Shown: one piece after another, positions 24,598 to 33,557 of the stretch | How the letters are laid out: each line of letters begins with the position of its first letter | Position numbering within the stretch: position 1 is the first letter of the stretch | Source of the DNA: Williamsia sp. 1135 | GTDB taxonomy: Bacteria > Actinomycetota > Actinomycetes > Mycobacteriales > Mycobacteriaceae | Direction: 5' to 3' | NCBI RefSeq assembly: GCF_002095395.1 | Contig: NZ_MJEI01000105.1 | Coordinates: forward strand, 124,001-188,000 | DNA: 64,000 bases | The notes under the pieces: generated by a model | Database searches by the model: none | The model's input: the letters and a program-made list of their open reading frames with translations, nothing else | What the model was told of the DNA's origin: nothing | Translations under genes and position numbers: made by a program

Positions 24598-26306
24598 ACG
24601 ACTATGACGTGGTGATCGTCGGCTCGGGGTTCGGTGGATCGGTGGCCGCACTGCGACTGGCCGAGAAGGGTTACAAGGTCGCGGTACTGGAGGCGGGCCG
24701 CCGATTCGCAGATGACGAACTCCCGAAGACGAGTTGGCGGCTGCGTAAATACCTCTGGGCGCCCTGGATGGGTTGCTATGGTGTGCAACGGATACACCTG
24801 CTCCCCGATGTGCTGGTGATGGCCGGCGCGGGCGTCGGAGGCGGTTCCCTGAACTACGCCAACACGCTGTACAAGCCGCCCACCAGATTCTTCGAGGATC
24901 CGCAGTGGGGGCACATCACCGACTGGCAGGACGAACTCACGCCGTACTACGACCAGGCCCGGCGAATGCTCGGTGTGGTGGACAATCCAAGCGTGACACC
25001 GGCGGACAAGGTGATGCGTGCAGTCGCCGACGACATGGGGGTCGGCTCGACATTCACCACGACGCCGGTCGGGGTCCTGTTCGGCAATCCCGGTGAGCAG
25101 GTACCGGATCCGTTCTTCGGGGGAGCCGGACCGGAGCGTACCGCGTGTACCGAATGTGGATCGTGCATGACCGGATGCCGGGTGGGAGCAAAGAACACCC
25201 TGGTCAAGAACTACCTTCATCTGGCAGAAGAGGCCGGGGTCACGGTGCTGCCGCTGACGACGGTGACAGCGGTACGTCCCGCGGGCGACGATTATGAGAT
25301 CGTCATCCGGCGCACGGGCGCGAAGGTTCGGCGCCGCGAGAAGAGCATCTTCGCGGGACAGGTCGTCTTCGCCGCAGGCACATACGGCACGCAGAAGCTG
25401 CTGCTCGCGATGAAGGAGACCGAACAACTCCCGCATCTGTCCGACCAGCTGGGTTCGGTGGTGCGCACCAATTCCGAGGCGGTCCTGGCCGCGACGGCTC
25501 GCGACCGCAAGACGGACTACACCGAAGGGGTGGCGATCACCTCGTCCTTCCATCCCGACGATCACACGCACATCGAACCGGTCCGATACGGCAAGGGCAG
25601 CAACGCCATCGGGCTGCTGCAGACCGTGTTGTCCGACGGTGGCGGCAAGGTTCCGCGCATCCTGAAGACCGCGGGTGTGGCACTACGCCATCCTGGAGCC
25701 TTCGCCCGGAGTCTGTCGGTACGGCACTGGTCGGAGAAGACCGTGATCGCCCTGGTGATGCAGACCGACGACAACTCTCTCGAACTGGGTTCCAAGCGCG
25801 GTATTTTCGGCAGGCAACTGACCAGCCGCGCGGGCGCAGGCGATCCACCACCGGAATGGATACCGCAGGGGCACGAGGCGATCCGGTTGCTGGCCGACAA
25901 GATCGGGGGAGACCCCGGTGGATCGATGGCGGAAATCGTGAACATCCCGATGACCGCACACTTCATCGGTGGCTGCGTGATCGGTGCTGATCCGGGCGAA
26001 GGCGTCGTCGATCCCTACCACCGGATGTTCGGTCATCCCGGGCTGCACGTGGTCGATGGGTCCGCGGTCAGTGCCAACCTCGGCGTGAACCCGTCTCTGA
26101 CGATCACCGCGCAGGCTGAACGTGCCATCGCTTTCTGGCCCAACAAGGGTGAGATCGACGAACGTCCCGAACTGGGTACCGAGTACCAGCGGATCTCGCC
26201 GGTCCAGCCGGTGTCACCTGTTGTGCCCGAGCGTGCCCCGGGAGCCCTGCGGCTCCCTCTGTTCGTTCGAGATCGTGAGTCCGAATCCGTGAAGGGAGCC
26301 TGCTGA
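24594..26306 (+). CDS. GMC oxidoreductase, cholesterol-oxidase (ChoD)-like
   Basis: A 570-residue FAD oxidoreductase of the glucose-methanol-choline family. The FAD motif YDVVIVGSGFGGSVAA is at residues 4-19 and the oxidase loop GAGVGGGSLNYANTL follows. Further along are CTECGSCMTGCRVGAKNT, a Cys cluster shared with ChoD proteins, and GGCVIGADPGEGVVDPYHRM with VVDGSAVSANLGVNPSLTI at the C-terminus. Length and motifs match mycobacterial ChoD (Rv3409c) more than secreted ChoE-type oxidases, and no signal peptide is present. It likely oxidises a hydroxyl of a sterol-like or other bulky alcohol, possibly feeding a ketone to the adjacent monooxygenase. Confidence 0.9.
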   Translation: MNDYDVVIVGSGFGGSVAALRLAEKGYKVAVLEAGRRFADDELPKTSWRLRKYLWAPWMGCYGVQRIHLLPDVLVMAGAGVGGGSLNYANTLYKPPTRFFEDPQWGHITDWQDELTPYYDQARRMLGVVDNPSVTPADKVMRAVADDMGVGSTFTTTPVGVLFGNPGEQVPDPFFGGAGPERTACTECGSCMTGCRVGAKNTLVKNYLHLAEEAGVTVLPLTTVTAVRPAGDDYEIVIRRTGAKVRRREKSIFAGQVVFAAGTYGTQKLLLAMKETEQLPHLSDQLGSVVRTNSEAVLAATARDRKTDYTEGVAITSSFHPDDHTHIEPVRYGKGSNAIGLLQTVLSDGGGKVPRILKTAGVALRHPGAFARSLSVRHWSEKTVIALVMQTDDNSLELGSKRGIFGRQLTSRAGAGDPPPEWIPQGHEAIRLLADKIGGDPGGSMAEIVNIPMTAHFIGGCVIGADPGEGVVDPYHRMFGHPGLHVVDGSAVSANLGVNPSLTITAQAERAIAFWPNKGEIDERPELGTEYQRISPVQPVSPVVPERAPGALRLPLFVRDRESESVKGAC

Positions 26307-26974
26307 TGTGGAGTGTGGCCGAGTCCGACATCGACCCCGGCGAGGTGCCGGTGAGCGCGCCGCCACCCTGGCCCGCGAATGTACGTGCCACCATCTGGTG
26401 GCACCGCAGCACCCAGGCCGCGAAAGACATCGGGGCCCAGTCCGCCGGGGACTCCGAGTCCACGATCGGTATCACGCTGGGTATGGTCGTCGACTACCTC
26501 GATTCACCGGTCGGCCCGTACCGGGAGATTCTCGCCAGCCCGGTGCTGCGGCGGCCCGGTGGCGGACTGGGTGCGCTTCCGCGGATCTCGGTACCGTTCA
26601 TCGCCGTCGACTCTGCTGCCTCGGTGCACGGTGGCCGTGAGCACTGGCAACTGCCCAAAGTGATGGCCACGTTCACCGGTGACGTTCTCGCAGGCGCCGG
26701 CGCGAGCGGTCCGGAATGGGCAGTCCAGACGCAGTCCGACGGTCGCGGTCCCGCGTTTCCGATCAAGGGCGGGATCGGCTTCGCGCAGCCGGCTGCCGGT
26801 GGGCTGGCCATCGCGGGATCGAAACTCACCGGGAAGGCTCGATATGCCCGGGTGACGGTTCTCTCGGACGGCCCGACGTTGACATCCTGGCTCACAGCGG
26901 GCACTCACCACGGCCTGCAGATCGTCTCCGGGCGGATGGAAACCGGTCTGGGAACAACGATCTCGACGGAGTGA
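26306..26974 (+). CDS. Acetoacetate-decarboxylase-superfamily protein
   Basis: A 222-residue protein with the fold signature of the acetoacetate decarboxylase superfamily: RISVPFIAVDSAASV, then GREHWQLPKVMATF, the segment that in true decarboxylases carries the Schiff-base Lys region and in this subgroup reads GREHxxLPK. The start overlaps the stop of the GMC oxidase (TGATG), so it is the last gene of the TetR-BVMO-GMC unit. In such families the protein may act as an aldolase, dehydratase or lactone-binding enzyme. The reaction cannot be fixed from sequence. It converges on the Mo-hydroxylase gene. Confidence 0.75.
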   Translation: MWSVAESDIDPGEVPVSAPPPWPANVRATIWWHRSTQAAKDIGAQSAGDSESTIGITLGMVVDYLDSPVGPYREILASPVLRRPGGGLGALPRISVPFIAVDSAASVHGGREHWQLPKVMATFTGDVLAGAGASGPEWAVQTQSDGRGPAFPIKGGIGFAQPAAGGLAIAGSKLTGKARYARVTVLSDGPTLTSWLTAGTHHGLQIVSGRMETGLGTTISTE

Positions 26975-26990
26975 CGCCTCGCCCGCACGG

Positions 26991-29723
26991 TCACCGGTTG
27001 ATGGCGTGCCAGACCCTCGGTGGGTTCATCGGTAGCTCGTACACCCGTACGCCGATCGCGTTCCGGATGGCACTCTCGAGTGCAGGTGCTACCGGGTTGT
27101 AGGGTGACTCGCTCATCGACTTGGCACCCAGCGGTCCGATGGCATCGTAGGTGTCGGCAAAGTAGACCTCGGTGTCGGGGACGTCGGCGATCTGCGGGAT
27201 GTGGTAATTGCGCAGTACCTGGGTGATGACGTGCCCGTTCTCCAGGATCATCTCTTCGTAGAGAGAACTGCCGATCGCCTGTGCCGCACCGCCTTCGACC
27301 TGGCCGCGGCACTGTTGAGGATTCATCACCACTCCGGCGTCCGCGGACTGCAGCGAATGCAGGATCCGCACTTCGCCGGTAGAGGTGTTCACCCCCACCC
27401 GGAACGCGTGCACATTGAACGCGGTCGACCGCGGGCTGCCGTCGTGCTTGCCTTCCGACGCCACCGGTCCGCCGTATGCCGCGGCGATTCCGGCCAGGTC
27501 GATGAAGTCCGAACCGGCCTGAACGCCCTGTGGTCCCAGTACGCACGCCGCCGGGTCCGCGTCGAGGGCGCGGGCTGCGACCTCGATCATGCTGGTGCGC
27601 AATCGATCGCACGCACAACGTAGGGCTTTGCCCGCGACGACGGTGCCGGCAGATCCGAACGCGCCGGTGTCGTAGCCGATCTCGTCGGTGTCTGCCTGCC
27701 GAATCGTGATCTGGCCCGGGGGGCACCCCAGTGCGGAGGCGGCGATCTGGGTCAGCACGGTGGTGGTCCCGTTGCCGAACTCGGCGGTACCCACCGCGGC
27801 GACGTACTCTCCGTCGGTGGTCAGGGTCATCGCGGCCTCGGCGAAGTGTCCTCGCGGAGGGATGGTGGCGATCATCGCAGCCGCCATACCTTCCCCGATC
27901 TCCCAATCAGGCAGTTGCTGGAGTTCGACGCCTCCACGTACCGGGTCGGTTCTACCCGCGAGCAGCGCTTGCTGGGCGAGATCGATGCATTGGTCGAGCC
28001 CATAGCTGCCGAACTCGAGATCTCCCTCCTCGATCTCCCAGGACACGAAATCATCGCCGGGTACAACGACATTGATTCTGCGCATCTCGAACGGGTCGAT
28101 GCCCAGGCGCGCCGCCAGTTCATCGATCGCTCCCTCGATCCCGAAGGCCACCTGACCGAGTCCGTACCCACGGAAGGCGCCCGAGGGAATGTTGTTGGTG
28201 TACACCGCGCGTGCGTCGACATGTTTGTTCGGACTTCGATAGAGCGCAACGGATTCGCTACACCCGTGGAACATCACACCGCCGCTGTGGTTTCCGTAAG
28301 CCCCGGCATCGGAGAGCACCGACACCGACAGCGCCGTCAGCACGCCGTCCGCGCCCGCCGCGGCCGTGACGTCGACCCGCATCGGGTGACGACACGGTGC
28401 GATGGTGAACTGATCGGTCCTGGTGAACTCGTAGACCACCGGCCGGCCGGTCTTCAGCATCGCCAGCACGACCAGGTCTTCGGTGAGCAATTCCTGCTTT
28501 CCGCCGAATCCGCCGCCGACCCGTGCCGCGTACACCCGGACCTGATCTGGCGGCAGATCGAAGATGTGGCACAACTCGTCGCGGACGAGAAACGGCACCT
28601 GAGTGCTCGAGCGCACCACGATGCGACCCTTATCGTCGCGCCAGCCGACCGCGCCGTGGGTCTCGAGGTGCGTGTGCTGGACCCGTGCGGTCTGCCAGCT
28701 GCCGGAGACCACCGCACCGCCGGTGTCGCGCGCGAGCGCGACGCCGGCGTCGATGTCGCCCACCGTGCCGTCCAGTGCGGCGACCAGGTTTGTCCCGGGG
28801 TCGGCGATCCGTGCCTCGGGACCCTTGTCACCGTGTACGAGTGGTGTGCCCGGCTCGGTGGCAAGGGCGGGGTCGAAATTGGCCGGGAGCACCTCGTACT
28901 CGGTGGTGATCAGGGAACTCGCCCTGCGCGCGATGGTCATCGAGTCGGCGACCACTGCGGCGACCCGCTGACCCACGAAGCGCAGGGTGACATCGAAGAC
29001 CCGTCCGTCGTCCGGGTCGTCGAGTCGGTTGTCGTGGCGGGCGGTCGAGAAGAGCACGCCGGGATCGTCGCGATGGGTCAGCACCGCACGCACCCCCGGA
29101 ACCTGTTCCGCTGCAGTGGTGTCGATGGCGACGATGCGGGCGTGGGGGTGCGGGCTACCGATCACTGCGACGTGACCGAGATCCGTGGGCAGGCGATCCA
29201 TCGTGTACGGCTCTGTGCCGGTCACGATGCGCGGCGCGGCGGGTGCCTGGACGGACTTGCCCACCGACACACCGGGGTCACCCGGTGCAACCTTCTCCGT
29301 GCCCACCACTTCGTCGAGTGCATCCCGGATGGAGCGGTAACCGGTGCAGCGGCACAGGTTCCCCTTGAGACTGTTCGGCAGGTCTGAAAGCTGATCCTCA
29401 TCGAGGGCACTCGCGGTGACAACCATTCCGGCCGTGCAGAATCCGCATTGGAAGCCGGCAGCATCAACGAATCTCTGCTGCATCGGATGCAGGTTCTCCG
29501 GCGTCCCGAGGCCGGCCACAGTCGTGATATCGGCGTCCGCGACCCGGTGTGCGGGGACGATGCAGGAGTGTTGCGCCTTGCCATCGACGAGGACAGAACA
29601 GGCTCCGCAATCGCCCGCGTCGCAGCCCTTTTTGACATCGTCCTGGCCCTGTTCACGCAAGAACGTGCGTAGACATTGCCCGGGTGCCGGAACAGCGTCG
29701 ACGAACTGACCGTTGATCTTCAT
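26991..29723 (-). CDS. Xanthine dehydrogenase family protein, fused 2Fe-2S and molybdenum subunits
   Basis: A 910-residue molybdenum hydroxylase in which the small FeS subunit is fused to the Mo-binding subunit. All eight cluster cysteines are present: C34, C39, C42, C54 (plant-type 2Fe-2S) and C93, C96, C124, C126 (helical 2Fe-2S). The Mo part shows ARVGGGFGGKQE, AFRGYGLGQ and, near the C-terminus, GAKSMSESPYNPVAPAL, where the Glu corresponds to the catalytic one. Electrons would go to the FAD subunit encoded just upstream. ATG 29723 (MKING) is preferred because GAAGGGCGG precedes it; ATG 29744 adds seven residues. With 8-oxoguanine deaminase in the operon the likely substrate is a purine. 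Confidence 0.9.
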   Translation of the reverse strand: MKINGQFVDAVPAPGQCLRTFLREQGQDDVKKGCDAGDCGACSVLVDGKAQHSCIVPAHRVADADITTVAGLGTPENLHPMQQRFVDAAGFQCGFCTAGMVVTASALDEDQLSDLPNSLKGNLCRCTGYRSIRDALDEVVGTEKVAPGDPGVSVGKSVQAPAAPRIVTGTEPYTMDRLPTDLGHVAVIGSPHPHARIVAIDTTAAEQVPGVRAVLTHRDDPGVLFSTARHDNRLDDPDDGRVFDVTLRFVGQRVAAVVADSMTIARRASSLITTEYEVLPANFDPALATEPGTPLVHGDKGPEARIADPGTNLVAALDGTVGDIDAGVALARDTGGAVVSGSWQTARVQHTHLETHGAVGWRDDKGRIVVRSSTQVPFLVRDELCHIFDLPPDQVRVYAARVGGGFGGKQELLTEDLVVLAMLKTGRPVVYEFTRTDQFTIAPCRHPMRVDVTAAAGADGVLTALSVSVLSDAGAYGNHSGGVMFHGCSESVALYRSPNKHVDARAVYTNNIPSGAFRGYGLGQVAFGIEGAIDELAARLGIDPFEMRRINVVVPGDDFVSWEIEEGDLEFGSYGLDQCIDLAQQALLAGRTDPVRGGVELQQLPDWEIGEGMAAAMIATIPPRGHFAEAAMTLTTDGEYVAAVGTAEFGNGTTTVLTQIAASALGCPPGQITIRQADTDEIGYDTGAFGSAGTVVAGKALRCACDRLRTSMIEVAARALDADPAACVLGPQGVQAGSDFIDLAGIAAAYGGPVASEGKHDGSPRSTAFNVHAFRVGVNTSTGEVRILHSLQSADAGVVMNPQQCRGQVEGGAAQAIGSSLYEEMILENGHVITQVLRNYHIPQIADVPDTEVYFADTYDAIGPLGAKSMSESPYNPVAPALESAIRNAIGVRVYELPMNPPRVWHAINR

Positions 29724-29736
29724 GATCGACCGCCCT

Positions 29737-30561
29737 TCATGCATTCACTCGTGGCTCGGCCAATTCCATGACCACCGCTCTCGTCAGTACCCCGGTCACC
29801 TGCCGGCGCCAGCCGGCCTCGCCGTGCGGGTCGGAGTAGTAGGCGTCGGTGGGAATCGCCGAATAGACCTGCTCGAGCACCTTCGTGGGTTCTGTCGAGT
29901 CGGTCGCGATCACATAGGGGACATCTGTTGCGGCGGTGACCGACACGAGGATCCCGGTCGGTGTCGCTCGGCCGATCACCACGGCCCCTGACCGGCCGAG
30001 CGGCGACATCGCCATCTTGCGCAGGACCGTCCGCTGCCGTAGCGCCGCAGCGGGTAGCTGGATCGACCGCAGGACGTCTCCCGGCCGCAGAATGGTGTGA
30101 GCCATCCCGGTGACGAATTCGTTTGTCGAACAGCGTAGGTCGGTCCCATCGGCTTTCCAGATCAGCAGCTCGGCATCGAGCGCGGACGCCATGGAGATCA
30201 TCGCTCCGGCCGGGAAACCGAGGCAGATGTTGCCGCCGACGGTGGCGCTCTGCCAGATCTTGAACGACGCGAGCAACGCCTGCGCGGCCTGCCGGAACAC
30301 GCTGGAGGCAGCCCACTCCGCTGGATAGGTGGCCGCCACGAGCGAGGAGATGCTGCAGGTCGCAGCGATCTCGAGTCCGGCGTCGGTGATGGTCAGCTCG
30401 GGCCAGTCCATTCCGCTCAGGTCCACAATCCGGCGTAGATGCAGCTGCGGTTCGCTCATCAACCACGTTCCGCCCGCCATCAATCCGTCGGTCGCGCAAA
30501 GGTCGGCGAGATCTGCGCGGGTCCGCGGCATCGTGACCGAGTCGATGGTGTGCAGGTCCAT
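29737..30561 (-). CDS. FAD-binding subunit of the molybdenum hydroxylase
   Basis: A 274-residue subunit of the CoxM/CutM/XDH-FAD type. FAD-binding motifs AGGTWLMSEPQ (residues 31-41) and ATVGGNICLG (near residue 110) are present, with a CO-dehydrogenase-type C-terminal domain. It passes electrons from the 2Fe-2S domains of the 910-residue protein to NAD or another acceptor. Its start overlaps the stop of the deaminase gene (TGATG), and its stop lies 13 bases before the preferred start of the large subunit, so the three genes are one operon. Confidence 0.9.
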   Translation of the reverse strand: MDLHTIDSVTMPRTRADLADLCATDGLMAGGTWLMSEPQLHLRRIVDLSGMDWPELTITDAGLEIAATCSISSLVAATYPAEWAASSVFRQAAQALLASFKIWQSATVGGNICLGFPAGAMISMASALDAELLIWKADGTDLRCSTNEFVTGMAHTILRPGDVLRSIQLPAAALRQRTVLRKMAMSPLGRSGAVVIGRATPTGILVSVTAATDVPYVIATDSTEPTKVLEQVYSAIPTDAYYSDPHGEAGWRRQVTGVLTRAVVMELAEPRVNA

Positions 30562-31916
30562 CAGCCGGCCTTCGCGATCAGAGCCGAGTGCGCTGCTGCC
30601 ACCCTCGCCGCGACCACCTCGGCATCGACGCGCGTCAGTCGACCTCCGCTGACGACGACCTCGCCGTTGACCCAGGACCGCTCGATAGGTGGTACATCAC
30701 CCAAGACCAGCGCCGCCACCGGATCTGCGATTCCACTGTGGCCGAGACCGTCCAGACGCCAGAGCACCAGGTCGGCGAGCTTGCCGGGTTCAATGGATCC
30801 GAGGTTGCTGTAGCCCAGCACCTCGGCGCCGCCGAGCGTCGCCAGCTCGAGAGCGGTTCTCGTGGTCATCGCGGTCGGACCGCCGATCGCCCGCGCCATC
30901 ATGACGGCCTGGTGCGCCTCTTCCACTAGTCGGCACGACTCGTTGGATGCCGAGCCGTCTACGCCGAGGCCGACCGGGACCCCCGCTGCGAGCAGATCCC
31001 CGGTACGAGCTATCCCGGCGCCGAGGCGGGCATTGGAGGTGGGGCAGTGCGCGATTGCGCTATGGGTTGCCGCAAGGGTGGCGATGGACCTGTCGTCGAA
31101 GTGCACACCATGCGCAAACCAGACATCGGGACCGACCCAGCCGACGCTCTCCATGTACTCGAGCGGAGTGCAACCGAAGTGCTCTGCCGTGTAGTCGGAT
31201 TCGTCGACCGTCTCGGCGAGGTGCGTATGCAGTCGGACGTTGCGCTCCCGGGCGAGTTCAGCGGACGCGCGCAGCAGGTCGGCCGTCACGGAAAATGGGG
31301 AGCAGGGCGCGAGGGCGATCTTGATCATCGCGTCGGGGGACGGGTCGTGCCACCGCGAGATGGCGTCCGAACTCGCGGTCATGATCTGATCGATCGTCTC
31401 TACGACGCTGTCCGGTGGCAGGCCACCGTCCTTCTCGCTGAGGTCCATCGACCCGCGTGTCGGGTGAAACCGCACACCGACTGCCTGCGCGGCGAGGATC
31501 TCTGCCGCCAGCAGGTCACCGCCTTCCTTGGGAAAGACGTAGTGGTGGTCAGTGCTGGTGGTGCAACCCGATAGAGCGAGCCAACCGAGTGCGCCTGTGG
31601 CAGCGACATTCACGGCCTCCTCGTCGATGCCCGCCCAGATGGGGTAGAGGGTGGTCAACCACTGGAACAGGGTGTGATCGGCCGCCAGGCCACGGGTGAT
31701 CCACTGGTACAGGTGGTGATGGGTGTTGATCAGCCCCGGGGTCAGGACGCATCCGGTGCCGTCGATCACCTCACCGGCGTCTCGGAGCTCATCGTCGACA
31801 GCGCCGTCGACCACCGCCGAGATCGTGTTGCCGACGATGACCACCGATCCGCCGCGCAGCTCACGTCGCCCCGCATCCATCGTCACGATGAAGGCGTTCT
31901 CGATGATTGTGCTCAT
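30561..31916 (-). CDS. 8-oxoguanine deaminase
   Basis: A 451-residue amidohydrolase expected to convert 8-oxoguanine to urate and ammonia in the cytoplasm. Metal ligands are seen in INTHHHLYQW, RLHTHLAETVDES and the late GVDGSASNE. Segments TRGSMDLSEKDGGLPPDSVV and LAPCSPFSVT match the 8-oxoguanine deaminase group rather than guanine deaminase, AtzB or TrzN. ATG 31916 is chosen because the amidohydrolase fold starts there (STIIENAFIVTMD); the frame is open further upstream. It is the first gene of an operon with the Mo-hydroxylase subunits. Its product is the substrate of the urate operon at 57788-61606. Confidence 0.88.
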   Translation of the reverse strand: MSTIIENAFIVTMDAGRRELRGGSVVIVGNTISAVVDGAVDDELRDAGEVIDGTGCVLTPGLINTHHHLYQWITRGLAADHTLFQWLTTLYPIWAGIDEEAVNVAATGALGWLALSGCTTSTDHHYVFPKEGGDLLAAEILAAQAVGVRFHPTRGSMDLSEKDGGLPPDSVVETIDQIMTASSDAISRWHDPSPDAMIKIALAPCSPFSVTADLLRASAELARERNVRLHTHLAETVDESDYTAEHFGCTPLEYMESVGWVGPDVWFAHGVHFDDRSIATLAATHSAIAHCPTSNARLGAGIARTGDLLAAGVPVGLGVDGSASNESCRLVEEAHQAVMMARAIGGPTAMTTRTALELATLGGAEVLGYSNLGSIEPGKLADLVLWRLDGLGHSGIADPVAALVLGDVPPIERSWVNGEVVVSGGRLTRVDAEVVAARVAAAHSALIAKAG

Positions 31917-32021
31917 GGCGCCACCGTACGACGACGGAGTTACAGAAAAATGACAACTGGCCACGGCGGACCACCTCGGAGTCCTACCATTTGCGAGTCG
32001 GGCAATTCGGGTACAGGCTAG

Positions 32022-32037
32022 CTGGAATCTGTTCCAG
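32022..32037. promoter_or_regulatory. Putative operator between the deaminase operon and the APC permease
   Basis: The dyad CTGGAA-TCTG-TTCCAG has perfect 6-bp arms. It lies 18 bases before the permease ATG at 32056 and inside the divergent region shared with the 8-oxoguanine deaminase operon. No regulator gene is adjacent. Confidence 0.4.
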
Positions 32038-32055
32038 GCAATGGAAGGATCCGAA

Positions 32056-33537
32056 ATGACGCAAGCGACAGTCAATCCGCCACCCAAGGCCGAACCCGAA
32101 CTCAAGCGGGTGATGGGTCCACGCCTGCTCCTGCTGTTCATCGTCGGTGACATCCTCGGCGCCGGTGTGTACGCCGTGACCGGCCAGATGATCGACAACG
32201 TCGGTGGCATGGCGTGGTTGCCGTTCATCCTCGCCTTCGCTGTAGCGACGTTGACGGCCTTCTCCTACCTGGAACTGGTGACCAAGTTCCCCCAGTGCGC
32301 AGGTGCAGCCCTCTATACGCAGAAGGCTTTCGGCATTCACTTCGTCACGTTCCTGGTGGCGTTCGCCGTGGTGTGTTCGGGCATCACGAGCGCCTCCACG
32401 TCATCGAATGTCGTTGCGGGCAACCTCCTCGAGGGCCTGCACGAATCATTCAGCGACGCCGACGGGCTCGGCTGGTTCAACGTTCCGACCGGCACCGGCG
32501 CGCAACTGTTCGTGGCTTTGGCGTTCATGGTCTTCCTGGCCGTGATCAATCTGCGCGGGGTCGGGGAATCGGTCCGCTTCAACGTGGTTCTCACCCTCGT
32601 CGAGATGCTCGCGCTCATGATCGTGATCGTGATCGGCTTCGTGGCTGCCGGTCGCGGCACCGGTGAAGGCGACATCGGAAACCTCGTGGTCTTCGAGGAC
32701 GCCAACGACAAGGGCTGGTTTCTGGCAACCACCATCGCGACCACCATTGCCTTCTTCGCCATGGTCGGGTTCGAAGACTCGGTGAACATGGTCGAGGAGG
32801 TGAAGGAACCGCAGAAGATCTTTCCCAAGACGATGCTGACCGGTCTGGGCGCTGCCTGCCTGATCTACGTTCTCGTCGTCGTCGCGGTGATCGCGGTGCT
32901 GCCCCTGGACTACGACTCGGGCGACGAAGGCATCCTCTTGCACGTGGTGCGGATCGGTGCACCCTCGGTCCCGATCGATGAGATCTTCCCGTACCTGACC
33001 GTGTTCGCCGTTGCGAACACGGCCCTGATCAACATGCTGATGGCCAGCCGGCTGATCTACGGAATGTCCAAACAACGGGTCCTGCCGAGGTCCCTCGGCA
33101 AGGTCTTGCCGAATCGCCGTTCGCCGTGGACCGCGATCATCTTCACGACGGTCCTCTCGTTCGCGCTCATCATCGTCGTGAACCAGTTGTCCGACAACGA
33201 CGTCGTTGCGGCGCTGTCGGGTACCACAGGCTTGCTGCTGCTGTGTGTGTTCGCGGTCGTCAATGTGGCGTGCCTGGTCCTCAAGCGGGGCCAGGACAAG
33301 ACGTTCTTCCGGGCCCCGGTCTGGATTCCGGTGCTCGGCGCGGTGCTCTGTCTGTTCCTCGCCGGTCCCTGGGCCCGCACCGACACCCAGATGATCCAGT
33401 ACAAGATCGCGGGAGTCATGCTGCTGCTGGGCGTGGTCCTGTGGGGCGTGACGTACGTGGTCAACCGGATGGAAGACCGGGGGACCGGCTTCGAGGACGC
33501 TGCAGCACTCGAGAACGACGACACCCCGGCGAGGTGA
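32056..33537 (+). CDS. APC superfamily permease
   Basis: A 493-residue membrane transporter of the amino acid-polyamine-organocation superfamily with about 12 helices. The first helix carries LLLFIVGDILGAGVYAVTG, the glycine-rich substrate motif of the fold, and AMVGFEDSVNMVEEVKEPQK is the conserved loop after helix 6. ATG 32056 has AAGGA 6 bases upstream; ATG 32041 is an alternative with no ribosome site. It is divergent from the 8-oxoguanine deaminase/Mo-hydroxylase operon and may import a substrate or amine for it. The substrate is not readable from the sequence. Confidence 0.9.
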   Translation: MTQATVNPPPKAEPELKRVMGPRLLLLFIVGDILGAGVYAVTGQMIDNVGGMAWLPFILAFAVATLTAFSYLELVTKFPQCAGAALYTQKAFGIHFVTFLVAFAVVCSGITSASTSSNVVAGNLLEGLHESFSDADGLGWFNVPTGTGAQLFVALAFMVFLAVINLRGVGESVRFNVVLTLVEMLALMIVIVIGFVAAGRGTGEGDIGNLVVFEDANDKGWFLATTIATTIAFFAMVGFEDSVNMVEEVKEPQKIFPKTMLTGLGAACLIYVLVVVAVIAVLPLDYDSGDEGILLHVVRIGAPSVPIDEIFPYLTVFAVANTALINMLMASRLIYGMSKQRVLPRSLGKVLPNRRSPWTAIIFTTVLSFALIIVVNQLSDNDVVAALSGTTGLLLLCVFAVVNVACLVLKRGQDKTFFRAPVWIPVLGAVLCLFLAGPWARTDTQMIQYKIAGVMLLLGVVLWGVTYVVNRMEDRGTGFEDAAALENDDTPAR

Positions 33538-33557
33538 GCCGAGCCCCGGGTATCTGA

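Noticed and set aside
27846-29387. 513-codon open frame opposite the Mo-hydroxylase
   Set aside because: Antisense shadow; low-complexity His/Arg/Asp-rich product without motifs, opposite a gene with all cluster cysteines intact.
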